Origin: an uncultured Clostridia bacterium
Lineage (GTDB): Bacteria; Bacillota; Clostridia; Oscillospirales; Acutalibacteraceae
Direction: 5' to 3'
Assembly (NCBI GenBank): GCA_944384865.1
Contig: CALWVC010000051.1
Span: forward strand, 1 to 9,266
DNA length: 9,266 nucleotides
Shown: positions 1-5,569 of the stretch, piece after piece
Numbering within the stretch: position 1 is the first letter of the stretch
How the letters are laid out: each line of letters opens with the position of its first letter
Notes under the pieces: generated by a model
Database searches by the model: none
Told to the model about the DNA's origin: nothing
What the model saw: only the letters and a program-made list of their open reading frames with translations
Program-made: the position numbers and the translations under genes

Positions 1-580
1 GAACTACTTCCTGCATGTTATCAAAATCATGATCGATCACTACGCCGAACAGCCCATCGCTGGAATACCAGGTGGGCCCGCACGCAACGGATAACGTCAC
101 ATCACCCTGACCGGTAAAGGTAAACTCCATACCCGCTGTAGAAAAATCCAGCCCTAACGCCGTACCATCAGCATCCGCAGTCATGCTGCCGCTTCTGTCC
201 ACCGAGCAACGTACCGCCCGGCCCAGCACCCGCATGGAATCCCACATGTCCGCAATCGTATAGGTGTTTTGCTCCAGCCGGATCAGGTCATAGCCTTCCC
301 AGCCTGCCACTGCGCGCCGCAAATAAGCCACATCCAACTGATCCACTGCGCCGTCGTGATTAAAGTCGGCTGTGTCGGCATTCGCCGTCCGGTTCGCCCA
401 GCCGGTCAGATATTCGCTCAGATAAACAGCGTCGTCGTTATCTACCACACCATTTCCGTTCAGATCCCCGTATACGAATTCCGCAGGATCTGCCGTTGTG
501 TGTAAAAAGCCAGATCCAAAAATGCCAGCCACCATGACAACGCATAAAAACAAACTAACGATCCATGCTCTTTTTTTCAT
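1..580 (-). CDS. Secreted dockerin protein with CE2-like N-terminal domain (3' end outside window)
   Basis: The minus-strand frame from the ATG at 580 is open to the window edge, giving 193 residues and no stop. Residues 1-30 look like a signal peptide (MKKR, hydrophobic core, likely cleavage near A30). Residues 38-93 hold two dockerin-type repeats. Each has a calcium loop of the DxNxDG...D type (D39/N41/N43/D50 and D72/N74/D76/D83) followed by a helix ending in GW. From about 118 the text VLGRAV...LGLDFSTAGMEFTFTGQGDVTLSV resembles the jelly-roll N-terminal domain of carbohydrate esterase family 2 deacetylases. The SGNH catalytic domain would lie beyond the window. Dockerins attach enzymes to cohesin-bearing scaffolds, so a secreted polysaccharide deacetylase is likely. 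The start is fixed by AAAAGGAGAT eight bases upstream. The dockerin call is firm. The CE2 call rests on pattern memory and only part of the domain. Confidence 0.8.
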   Translation of the reverse strand, partial: MKKRAWIVSLFLCVVMVAGIFGSGFLHTTADPAEFVYGDLNGNGVVDNDDAVYLSEYLTGWANRTANADTADFNHDGAVDQLDVAYLRRAVAGWEGYDLIRLEQNTYTIADMWDSMRVLGRAVRCSVDRSGSMTADADGTALGLDFSTAGMEFTFTGQGDVTLSVACGPTWYSSDGLFGVVIDHDFDNMQEVV

Positions 581-761
581 GCTTAAATCTCCTTTTTCAG
601 CCTTCTGTGTTCCGGCCAGATTTTTCTTTGGCGCACACCTCAGATGGTTTTTTGCTGCCGGGGGAGTCAAACAATATTGCGCATCGGGCAACGAAAAACC
701 CGGCTCCACCGCTGGAACAGCCATCGGCACATCAGTGAAAAACAGTTTTTTGATTATTTCC
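581..761 (-). other. Long untranslated leader of the dockerin gene
   Basis: This is the leader part of the 343-base gap between the dockerin gene and the next gene on the plus strand. Short GC stems can be drawn on the minus strand, for example CGGG/CCCG near 685-705 and CCGGC/GCCGG around 617-662. I could not match it to a known riboswitch class. Open frames crossing it on the plus strand lack ribosome binding sites and protein-like composition, so I do not call genes here. Confidence 0.3.
587..596 (-). promoter_or_regulatory. Ribosome binding site of the dockerin gene
   Basis: On the minus strand AAAAGGAGAT lies eight bases before the ATG at 580. It is a near-consensus Shine-Dalgarno site and sets the start of the dockerin protein directly ahead of its signal peptide. 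Confidence 0.85.
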
Positions 762-770
762 ATTATAACA
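762..770 (-). promoter_or_regulatory. Extended -10 promoter for the dockerin gene
   Basis: The minus strand reads TGTTATAAT, a perfect -10 hexamer (762-767) with the TGn extension. The -35 region about 17 bp away (TTTATT) is poor, which is common for extended -10 promoters. Transcription starting near 755 would give an untranslated leader of about 175 bases before the ATG at 580. Confidence 0.55.
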
Positions 771-855
771 AATTAATCTTTAAAAATAAACTGTAGAATT
801 CGATAAAAAGCAGCGCGAATATTTGGCAAAATACCTAAAACAATTTCAAAACATT

Positions 856-892
856 TTGTAACACAGATTAAATCTGCCTGCATATGTTACAA
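856..892. repeat. 8-bp perfect inverted repeat around the -35/-10 region, possible operator
   Basis: TTGTAACA (856-863) and its exact reverse complement TGTTACAA (885-892) flank a second perfect palindrome, CAGATTAAATCTG (864-876). The right arm covers most of the -10 box and the inner palindrome covers the -35 position. A repressor or activator binding here could control the YdcF-type gene. No regulator is encoded nearby, so the function is inferred from layout only. Confidence 0.4.
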
Positions 893-893
893 T
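885..893 (+). promoter_or_regulatory. Extended -10 promoter for the YdcF-type gene
   Basis: The plus strand reads TGTTACAAT: hexamer TACAAT at 888-893 with the TGn extension at 885-887. It lies about 30 bases before the ATG at 924. The -35 position (865-870, AGATTA) is weak and lies inside a perfect 13-base palindrome, CAGATTAAATCTG (864-876). Confidence 0.55.
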
Positions 894-923
894 AAACACA
901 AATTCAAAGGAAGCGGGATACAT

Positions 924-1709
924 ATGCAGACTCTGCTGAAAAAATCTGTGCGGCGTTTTGTTGTTGCTCTGTCTGACGGGTATCGTCTGGTTTCTGGCGC
1001 CCGCCGTTTTAGGCATTATACATATTGGCATGTTTTATCCCGCTTTTTTATTGCTGATCTTCGCATTGTGTCTTGCTTTCCCGCAAAAATGTAAACAGTT
1101 GTTTTTCTCAAAGTCGCGCGTGCCTGCTGGTATCTGCGCGTCGTGCCTTGCTCTGTTTACCGCCGGCATTGTAATGGCCTGTTATGCCTGTCAAACGCCG
1201 GCTGCTGAAAATGCGGCGGTTAGTGTGCTGGGCTGCCAGATCTGGGGCACCGGCTCAGTCGGATGCTGGCCGCCCGGTTAGACACGGCGGCAGTTTATTT
1301 AAAAGACCACACCGACGTTGTCTGCGTCATATCCGGCGGACAGGGCGAAAACGAGCAAACTTCCGAAACGCAGGTGATGCGGAATTATTTGATTCATTCC
1401 GGAATCAACGCCAGCCGGATCTATACCGAACCGCACTCCTTCAACACTGCTGAAAACATTGGTTTTTTCAAACAGGTGCTGGATCAAAACGGCCTTTCAC
1501 AACAACCGGTAGTCATCGCGACCGACCGTTTCCATCAGCTGCGTGCGGCGATACTTGCCGAAAAATCCGGTTTTTCCACTGCGCCGCTGAGTTGCCTAAG
1601 CGTCTGGTGTTTGGCTCCTGGCCACTGGGCCAGAAAAATTCTTGCATTGGGCAGGACCATTATATTGGGATTGAATCTCATTTTATATATTTACAGTTTT
1701 TTCTTTTAG
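924..1709 (+). pseudogene. YdcF/ElyC-type (DUF218) membrane protein gene with two frameshifts
   Basis: The gene starts at the ATG at 924, ten bases after AAAGGAAG, and is read in three segments. The first is MQTLLKKSVRR. After the TTTT run at 956-959 the frame must shift by one to continue as LLLCLTGIVWFLAPAVLG, a membrane-helix region reaching to VSVLGCQIWG. After the GGGG run at 1244-1247 it shifts back, giving HRLSRMLAARLD and the rest of the domain to the TAG at 1707-1709. Removing one T and adding one G restores a continuous protein of 261 residues. Family features are VLGCQ, ISGGQGENEQTSE, a SFNTAENI stretch and ATDRFHQLRA. DUF218 proteins of this type are membrane-anchored and linked to envelope metabolism (SanA, ElyC), with no defined reaction. 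The largest intact piece is 1263-1709. Both lesions sit in homopolymers, so sequencing error is as likely as true decay. Confidence 0.8.
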
Positions 1710-1723
1710 TATGCAGCTTGTTA

Positions 1724-1752
1724 TTGACTTTTTTATAGAACTGTAGTACAAT
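1724..1752 (+). promoter_or_regulatory. Strong sigma-A-type promoter for the CNNM-queT-mrp transcript
   Basis: TTGACT (1724-1729) and TACAAT (1747-1752) are separated by exactly 17 bp, so both boxes are one mismatch from consensus. Transcription would start near 1759, about 33 bases before the short ORF at 1792 and 100 bases before the CNNM start. Confidence 0.75.
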
Positions 1753-1791
1753 AACTTCATATTTATAATTTGAAAGGAGCACAATTTTATT

Positions 1792-1869
1792 ATGGACGAC
1801 CCGTACCCTGCTGATTTTATGCAGCGCGCGTACTTCTGTCAAGAGGGAGGTGTGCGTCAGTGGAGGTAG
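1792..1869 (+). CDS. Possible 25-residue leader peptide overlapping the CNNM gene
   Basis: A short frame starts MDDPYPADFM at 1792 and ends RQWR, with its TAG at 1867-1869. It is the first ATG after the promoter and has AAAGGAG (1773-1779) twelve bases upstream, slightly long but strong. Its last codons overlap the GTG start of the next gene at 1860 by ten bases in another frame, and they contain that gene's own ribosome binding site. Such an arrangement allows translational coupling or leader-peptide control. The peptide is hydrophilic and resembles no family I can name firmly. Some CNNM homologues, as I recall, start with MDDP, so it could instead be the original N-terminus separated by a one-base indel. 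Confidence 0.4.
   Translation: MDDPYPADFMQRAYFCQEGGVRQWR
1845..1850 (+). promoter_or_regulatory. Ribosome binding site deciding the GTG start of the CNNM gene
   Basis: GGGAGG lies nine bases before GTG at 1860. No ATG occurs at a suitable place in that frame, so the site supports the GTG start even though it lies inside the upstream short ORF. Confidence 0.75.
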
Positions 1870-3227
1870 TTTTCAAGATTGTCCTGTTGTTTGTGCTGAT
1901 TTTGATCAATGCTTTTTTTGCCATGAGCGAGATTGCCGTTATTTCGTTGAATGACAGCAAAATCAAAAAAATGGCGGAAGAAGGGCACAAAAAAGCAAAA
2001 AAGATTTTAAAGCTTACAGAGGATTCATCATCGTTTTTATCTACGATTCAGGTTGGCGTAACGCTGGCCGGGTTTTTAACGTCTGCTTCTGCGTCTGAAA
2101 ATTTCGCGGATATGCTCAACAGCCAGTTGGTAAGCTGGTTCCATATCACGACGCAGGCCGGACAATCCATTTTATACGGTGTGTCGGTTGTAGTAATTAC
2201 GCTGATTACCTCTTATTTTTCATTGGTGTTGGGTGAACTGGTTCCGAAAAAAATCGCCATGCAAAAAGCGGAAGCTGTATCTTTTAAAGTAGTAGGGCTT
2301 TTATTGGGGATTAAAACGGTGCTGCGCCCGGTTATTGCGCTGTTAACCGTTTCAACCAACGGCTTAATTCGGTTATTTGGTATGGATCCGAACGCCAATC
2401 AAGAGGAAGTCACCGAGGAAGAAATCCGGATGATGGTGGATGTCGGTGAAGAAAACGGCGTAATCGAGGAAAGCCAGCGGGAAATGCTCAATAATGTGTT
2501 TGAGTTTGATGATATTGACGTCAGTGATGTTATGCAGCACCGTACTGATATTGCCGCTGTGGAGATGGAAGACGATTTATCTGAGGCGGTAAAACTGGCG
2601 ATTGAGGAAGGGTATTCCCGGCTGCCGGTTTATAAAGAAGATCTGGATGATATCGTCGGTGTGATCTATATTAAAGACTTGCTGCAGTTTGTGGGCCGGC
2701 GTATGCCGGACAATGCCAAAGCCAAGGATATTATGCGGCGGGTATATCATATTCCGGAGTCCAAACGTTGCAGTGAGTTGTTCACCGAAATGACGGAAAA
2801 ACATATTCAGATGGCAATTGTTGTGGATGAATACGGCGGAACCGCCGGCCTGGTCACATTAGAGGATCTTGTAGAAACCATCGTCGGCAATATTCAGGAT
2901 GAGTATGATAACGAACCGGTGGATATTCAACAGGTTAATGATACAACGTTTACGATCGAGGGTACCTGTGATATAGAAGAGGTGGAAGAAATGCTTTCCA
3001 CCGAGCTGCCGGGCGGCGATTACGATACGCTGGGCGGCATGATTATGTCGATTCTGGGTCGGATTCCGGAGCAGAACGAACATCCGAGCGTGGAGGTTTC
3101 GGGTTACCGGTTTACTGTGCAGAGCGTGGATGAACGCCGGATTGATATTGTCAGAGCTGAAAAGCTGCCGGAACCGGAGAAAAAGGACGGGCAGGAAGAT
3201 TCTCAAACGTCTAAAAACGACGATTAA
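1860..3227 (+). CDS. CNNM / CBS / CorC-type membrane protein (hemolysin family)
   Basis: This 455-residue protein has the complete order of the HlyC/CorC (CNNM) family. Residues 1-175 are a DUF21 membrane domain starting with NAFFAMSEIAVISLN (17-31), with further helices near 66-80, 105-125 and 142-172 and the conserved GELVPKKIA at 125-133. A linker with the family's EENGVIEESQREML (197-210) leads to a CBS pair, about 220-276 (SRLPVYKED, VGVIYIKDLL) and 285-342 (VVDEYGGTAGLVTLEDLVE). Residues 355-433 form the CorC_HlyC domain (GGDYDTLGGMI). A charged tail, 434-455, ends the protein. Relatives transport or sense Mg2+ or other divalent ions. The old name hemolysin is misleading. It is the first long gene after a strong promoter, and queT and mrp follow at 64 and 75 bases, so they probably share a transcript. 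Substrate is not determined. Confidence 0.93.
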   Translation: MEVVFKIVLLFVLILINAFFAMSEIAVISLNDSKIKKMAEEGHKKAKKILKLTEDSSSFLSTIQVGVTLAGFLTSASASENFADMLNSQLVSWFHITTQAGQSILYGVSVVVITLITSYFSLVLGELVPKKIAMQKAEAVSFKVVGLLLGIKTVLRPVIALLTVSTNGLIRLFGMDPNANQEEVTEEEIRMMVDVGEENGVIEESQREMLNNVFEFDDIDVSDVMQHRTDIAAVEMEDDLSEAVKLAIEEGYSRLPVYKEDLDDIVGVIYIKDLLQFVGRRMPDNAKAKDIMRRVYHIPESKRCSELFTEMTEKHIQMAIVVDEYGGTAGLVTLEDLVETIVGNIQDEYDNEPVDIQQVNDTTFTIEGTCDIEEVEEMLSTELPGGDYDTLGGMIMSILGRIPEQNEHPSVEVSGYRFTVQSVDERRIDIVRAEKLPEPEKKDGQEDSQTSKNDD

Positions 3228-3239
3228 AAATTGTACAAT

Positions 3240-3280
3240 GGTCAGTCGCAATCTCCTGACCTAAAATAAAACACGAAAGG
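3240..3280 (+). promoter_or_regulatory. preQ1-I-type riboswitch upstream of queT
   Basis: A 6-bp stem GGTCAG/CTGACC (3240-3245 and 3256-3261) closes a 10-base loop, TCGCAATCTC. An A-rich tail, TAAAATAAAACACGAAAGG (3262-3280), follows and contains the ribosome binding site GAAAGG. From memory, the Thermoanaerobacter tengcongensis preQ1-I aptamer has a loop of the same length starting TCGCAGT, then a tail of the form TTAACAAAACAAGG. The match in loop start, loop length, A-rich tail and terminal AAGG/AAAGG is close. Loop TCG (3246-3248) could pair with CGA (3274-3276) to form the pseudoknot. The next gene is a queuosine-precursor transporter, the expected target. Ligand binding would hide the ribosome binding site and lower translation. 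The tail is somewhat longer than in the reference, and the loop position equal to G11 is A here. Confidence 0.7.
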
Positions 3281-3291
3281 TTTGATTTGTT

Positions 3292-3807
3292 ATGAAAAAA
3301 AACACGCAATGGATTGTACAGGGCGCTTTGATAGGCGCTCTGTATGTTGTTTTAACGGTGGCAGTGGCTCCGATTGGTTTTGGAGCGGTGCAGTTTCGCA
3401 TTTCCGAGGCGCTGACGATTTTACCGTTGTTTACGCCTGCGGCAGTGCCGGGGCTGTTTGTGGGATGTATTATTGCCAATTTGATCGGCATGTTTATGGG
3501 TCTCAATCTGGCGATTGACATCTTATTTGGTTCGTTGGCAACATTGCTGGCGGCGATTTTGACCCGCGGTTTGCGGCGCATTACGGTGAAAGGGTTTCCG
3601 GCGCTGTCATTTTTACCGCCGGTGGTTCTGAATGCGTTGATTGTCGGGCTGGAACTGGCCCTGTTTTTACCGCAGGATGCCCGGGTGGCATTTTGGTTTG
3701 CGGCGCTGACGGTAGGCGGCGGGGAACTGGCCGTAATGGTAGTATTGGGTATTCCACTGTATCTGGTGGTTCGGCGTTTGAAGATTTTCCGGAACGAAAC
3801 CTTATGA
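3292..3807 (+). CDS. queT: QueT-family queuosine-precursor transporter (ECF S-component)
   Basis: The 171-residue protein is almost entirely hydrophobic with five to six likely membrane helices (about 9-28, 44-72, 74-90, 106-126, 132-158). The segment QFRISEALTILPLF (35-48) with the following P-rich turn is typical of the QueT family (COG4708/DUF988). These proteins are substrate-binding S-components that work with a shared energy-coupling module (EcfA, EcfA', EcfT) to import precursors of queuosine, the modified base of certain tRNAs. That module is not in this window. The start at 3292 has GAAAGG eleven bases upstream, embedded in the preQ1-like riboswitch, and this context independently supports the substrate. 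Length is normal for the family. The C-terminus is basic (RRLKIFRNETL), as expected for a cytoplasmic end. Confidence 0.88.
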   Translation: MKKNTQWIVQGALIGALYVVLTVAVAPIGFGAVQFRISEALTILPLFTPAAVPGLFVGCIIANLIGMFMGLNLAIDILFGSLATLLAAILTRGLRRITVKGFPALSFLPPVVLNALIVGLELALFLPQDARVAFWFAALTVGGGELAVMVVLGIPLYLVVRRLKIFRNETL

Positions 3808-3882
3808 CGATATACAAAATGGGATGGCTCTGATACCCGGATATTTTAAACGGCCGCTTTAATAAAGGAAAGGTGAAGTGTT

Positions 3883-4716
3883 ATGTCTGAAAATTGTACG
3901 CATGACTGTGGCAGTTGCAGCGCGGATTGCAGTTCGCGCAAGCCGGAAAGCTTTTTGGAACAGCCGCACGCTAAAAGCCATATTAAAAAGGTAATTGGCG
4001 TTGTCAGCGGAAAAGGCGGCGTTGGAAAATCGCTTGTTACGGGATTGTCAGCGGTGTTGGCAGCCCGGATGGGGTATCGGGTCGGCGTGATGGACGCGGA
4101 CATTACAGGGCCGTCGATTCCAAAAATGTTTGGGTTACATCGGCGGGCTACCGGTGATGACGAGGGCATTTATCCGGTGGTCAGCGAGAGCGGCGTCCGG
4201 GTTATTTCTATGAATCTGCTGACAGACGATGAGACGGCGCCGGCGATCTGGCGGGGGCCGGTGATTGCTGGAGCTGTGCGCCAGTTTTGGACTGATGTGG
4301 TATGGGGCGATTTAGATTTTTTGTTTATTGATATGCCGCCCGGAACGGGTGATGTGCCGCTGACAGTGTTTCAGTCGATTCCGGTAGATGGTATTTTGAT
4401 TGTGACGTCGCCGCAGGAACTGGTTGCCATGATCGTAGAAAAAGCGGTTAATATGGCAAACATGATGCACATTCCGGTTGTTGGCTTGGTAGAAAATATG
4501 AGTTATGTTGTATGTCCGGACTGTGGCAGGAAGATCAGTGTGTTTGGCGACAGCCATGTAGAGCAGATTGCGCAAAAACAGGATCTTCCGGTTTTGGGGC
4601 AGATCCCGTTTGAGCAAAGCCTGGCGGCTGCTTGCGATGCAGGGCACATTGAGCAGACGTCGGCGCCCTGGCTGCAGGAACTGGAGCAGCGGTTGCGTCA
4701 GATGATACAGGGTTAA
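3883..4716 (+). CDS. mrp: Mrp/NBP35-family Fe-S cluster carrier ATPase
   Basis: This 277-residue P-loop protein has a deviant Walker A, GKGGVGKS (43-50), the MDADITGPS switch region (70-78), a Walker B-like FIDMPPGTGD (148-157) and the CPDC pair (C211, C214) that holds a bridging Fe-S cluster in the dimer. ApbC/Mrp/NBP35 proteins bind and transfer Fe-S clusters to target enzymes in the cytoplasm. An N-terminal segment carries four further cysteines, C5, C9, C12 and C16, and could bind a second cluster, as the N-terminal cysteines of eukaryotic Nbp35 do, though with other spacing. There is no N-terminal MIP18/DUF59 domain, unlike many longer bacterial Mrp proteins. AAAGGAAAGGTG precedes the ATG. 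A strong terminator directly follows the stop codon, making this the last gene of its transcript. The family is certain. Its client proteins are unknown. Confidence 0.92.
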   Translation: MSENCTHDCGSCSADCSSRKPESFLEQPHAKSHIKKVIGVVSGKGGVGKSLVTGLSAVLAARMGYRVGVMDADITGPSIPKMFGLHRRATGDDEGIYPVVSESGVRVISMNLLTDDETAPAIWRGPVIAGAVRQFWTDVVWGDLDFLFIDMPPGTGDVPLTVFQSIPVDGILIVTSPQELVAMIVEKAVNMANMMHIPVVGLVENMSYVVCPDCGRKISVFGDSHVEQIAQKQDLPVLGQIPFEQSLAAACDAGHIEQTSAPWLQELEQRLRQMIQG

Positions 4717-4718
4717 CA

Positions 4719-4751
4719 AAAGAGCTCCCGGAATGATTTCGGGGGCTCTTT
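4719..4751. terminator. Intrinsic terminator after mrp, possibly bidirectional
   Basis: AAAGAGCTCCCG (4719-4730) pairs over 12 positions (one G-T) with CGGGGGCTCTTT (4740-4751) around a 9-base loop. On the plus strand the stem ends in CTCTTT and is followed by GGCTTTC, a weak T tract. On the minus strand it is followed by TTTTGTTAA, a better tract, so it could also stop transcription from the DUF4203-like gene that ends at 4839. Confidence 0.8.
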
Positions 4752-4838
4752 GGCTTTCAATATGCTTTCAGCGTTATCCGGAACAGCTGTGTTGTTTGAA
4801 GATGCGCTTTACGGATCAATTTGTAATGAGGAGTAACC

Positions 4839-5438
4839 TTATCGATGCCGTAACTGTTTGGTGGTCATAAACTGTGTCAGCGCACCAAGCGCGGCTAATG
4901 CAGCGCCGGCGGCAAGATACATCCACAGCGTATCATAGTTCCAGATTCCAAGCAACAGGCGCGCAGCCTGTAGCCCGCCATAGGCTGCTGTAATCAGAAT
5001 CATCAGTTCGCGCAGAAACCGGAAAGACAAAACGCCTGCAATAATCCCGATGATGATGCCGAGAATCAACGCGGGCGTGCGCATGCCTGCCGGAAACAGT
5101 AAATAGACGGTGTTACAGGTGAAAAACAGACAATATAAAAATACGCCGATTCGATATAATTTGAATGCCAGAAGAGCAAATGAAATGCCGATGATCAAGG
5201 AAATGACCGTAATCCATACAACTGCATGGTCTGTTTCTAAATATAATGCGCAGACAACCAGACCGATCGCCGCGCCCAGAAGAAATCCGGAAACAGAAAT
5301 TATAAATTTACTCAGCTTATATCCGAAAAAACAGGCCAGAAGCGCAAAAACGATGGAACAACCCAGCAAGATATTGCTGAACGTATCCGAAATGGTTTGA
5401 GACAGTTCGCTGATCAATGTCTGTGTTTCATGGAACAT
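4839..5438 (-). CDS. DUF4203-like polytopic membrane protein
   Basis: The protein has 199 residues and about seven membrane helices (near 24-43, 45-66, 72-92, 95-115, 121-138, 143-163, 171-190), with glycine-rich helix pairs such as GFLLGAAIGLVV and LILGIIIGIIAGVL. This pattern and length fit DUF4203 (TMEM198-like) proteins, which have no established biochemical role in bacteria. The start was set at the ATG at 5438 (MFHETQTL) because AAAGGAGG (5446-5453) lies seven bases upstream. A longer frame starting MNDKGG at 5462 would contain this site inside its coding sequence and begins within the promoter. The gene stands alone: a promoter lies directly upstream, it is divergent from the nucleoside hydrolase gene, and its 3' end faces the mrp terminator. 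Membrane location is clear and the family call is moderately sure. Confidence 0.7.
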   Translation of the reverse strand: MFHETQTLISELSQTISDTFSNILLGCSIVFALLACFFGYKLSKFIISVSGFLLGAAIGLVVCALYLETDHAVVWITVISLIIGISFALLAFKLYRIGVFLYCLFFTCNTVYLLFPAGMRTPALILGIIIGIIAGVLSFRFLRELMILITAAYGGLQAARLLLGIWNYDTLWMYLAAGAALAALGALTQFMTTKQLRHR

Positions 5439-5461
5439 CGTAAAACCTCCTTTATCATTCA

Positions 5462-5490
5462 ATTATAAAGCAATCGGCGGTTGAATGCAA
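5462..5490 (-). promoter_or_regulatory. Promoter of the DUF4203-like gene
   Basis: On the minus strand a perfect -10 TATAAT (5462-5467) lies 17 bp from a partial -35 TTGCAT (5485-5490). It ends only about 24 bases before the ATG at 5438, giving a very short leader that begins close to the ribosome binding site AAAGGAGG. Confidence 0.6.
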
Positions 5491-5569
5491 GCAGGATCTT
5501 GCGGCTGATTGTATGAGAAAAGGCAATCACTTTTTTAAACTTTGAATTTTATGAGAGGAACAATGAAAG

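Noticed and set aside
596..680. Cyclic-di-GMP-I riboswitch in the dockerin leader (GCAAAAAACC and CGCCAAAG on the minus strand)
   Set aside because: The conserved core, tetraloop and receptor do not line up, and the similarity is limited to a few A-rich bases.
498..776. Plus-strand frame of 92 codons across the dockerin start and leader
   Set aside because: It has no ribosome binding site, overlaps the signal-peptide coding region on the opposite strand and has no protein-family resemblance.
3234..3239. TACAAT as a -10 box just before queT
   Set aside because: No acceptable -35 lies 16-18 bp upstream, and a start there would remove the 5' strand of the riboswitch stem. It more likely belongs to the CNNM gene's 3' region.
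3240..3280. preQ1-II riboswitch, the class first described upstream of COG4708 genes
   Set aside because: The loop lacks the CTTCTTT-like stretch able to pair with the ribosome binding site and the extra hairpin is missing. Loop and tail fit preQ1-I better.
5439..5462. Longer N-terminus (MNDKGGFT) for the DUF4203-like protein
   Set aside because: The AAAGGAGG ribosome binding site at 5446-5453 would lie inside the coding region, and the -10 box at 5462-5467 would touch the start codon. The ATG at 5438 fits both sites.
5563..5565. Alternative ATG for the nucleoside hydrolase
   Set aside because: It is seven bases upstream in another frame and does not lead into the hydrolase sequence.
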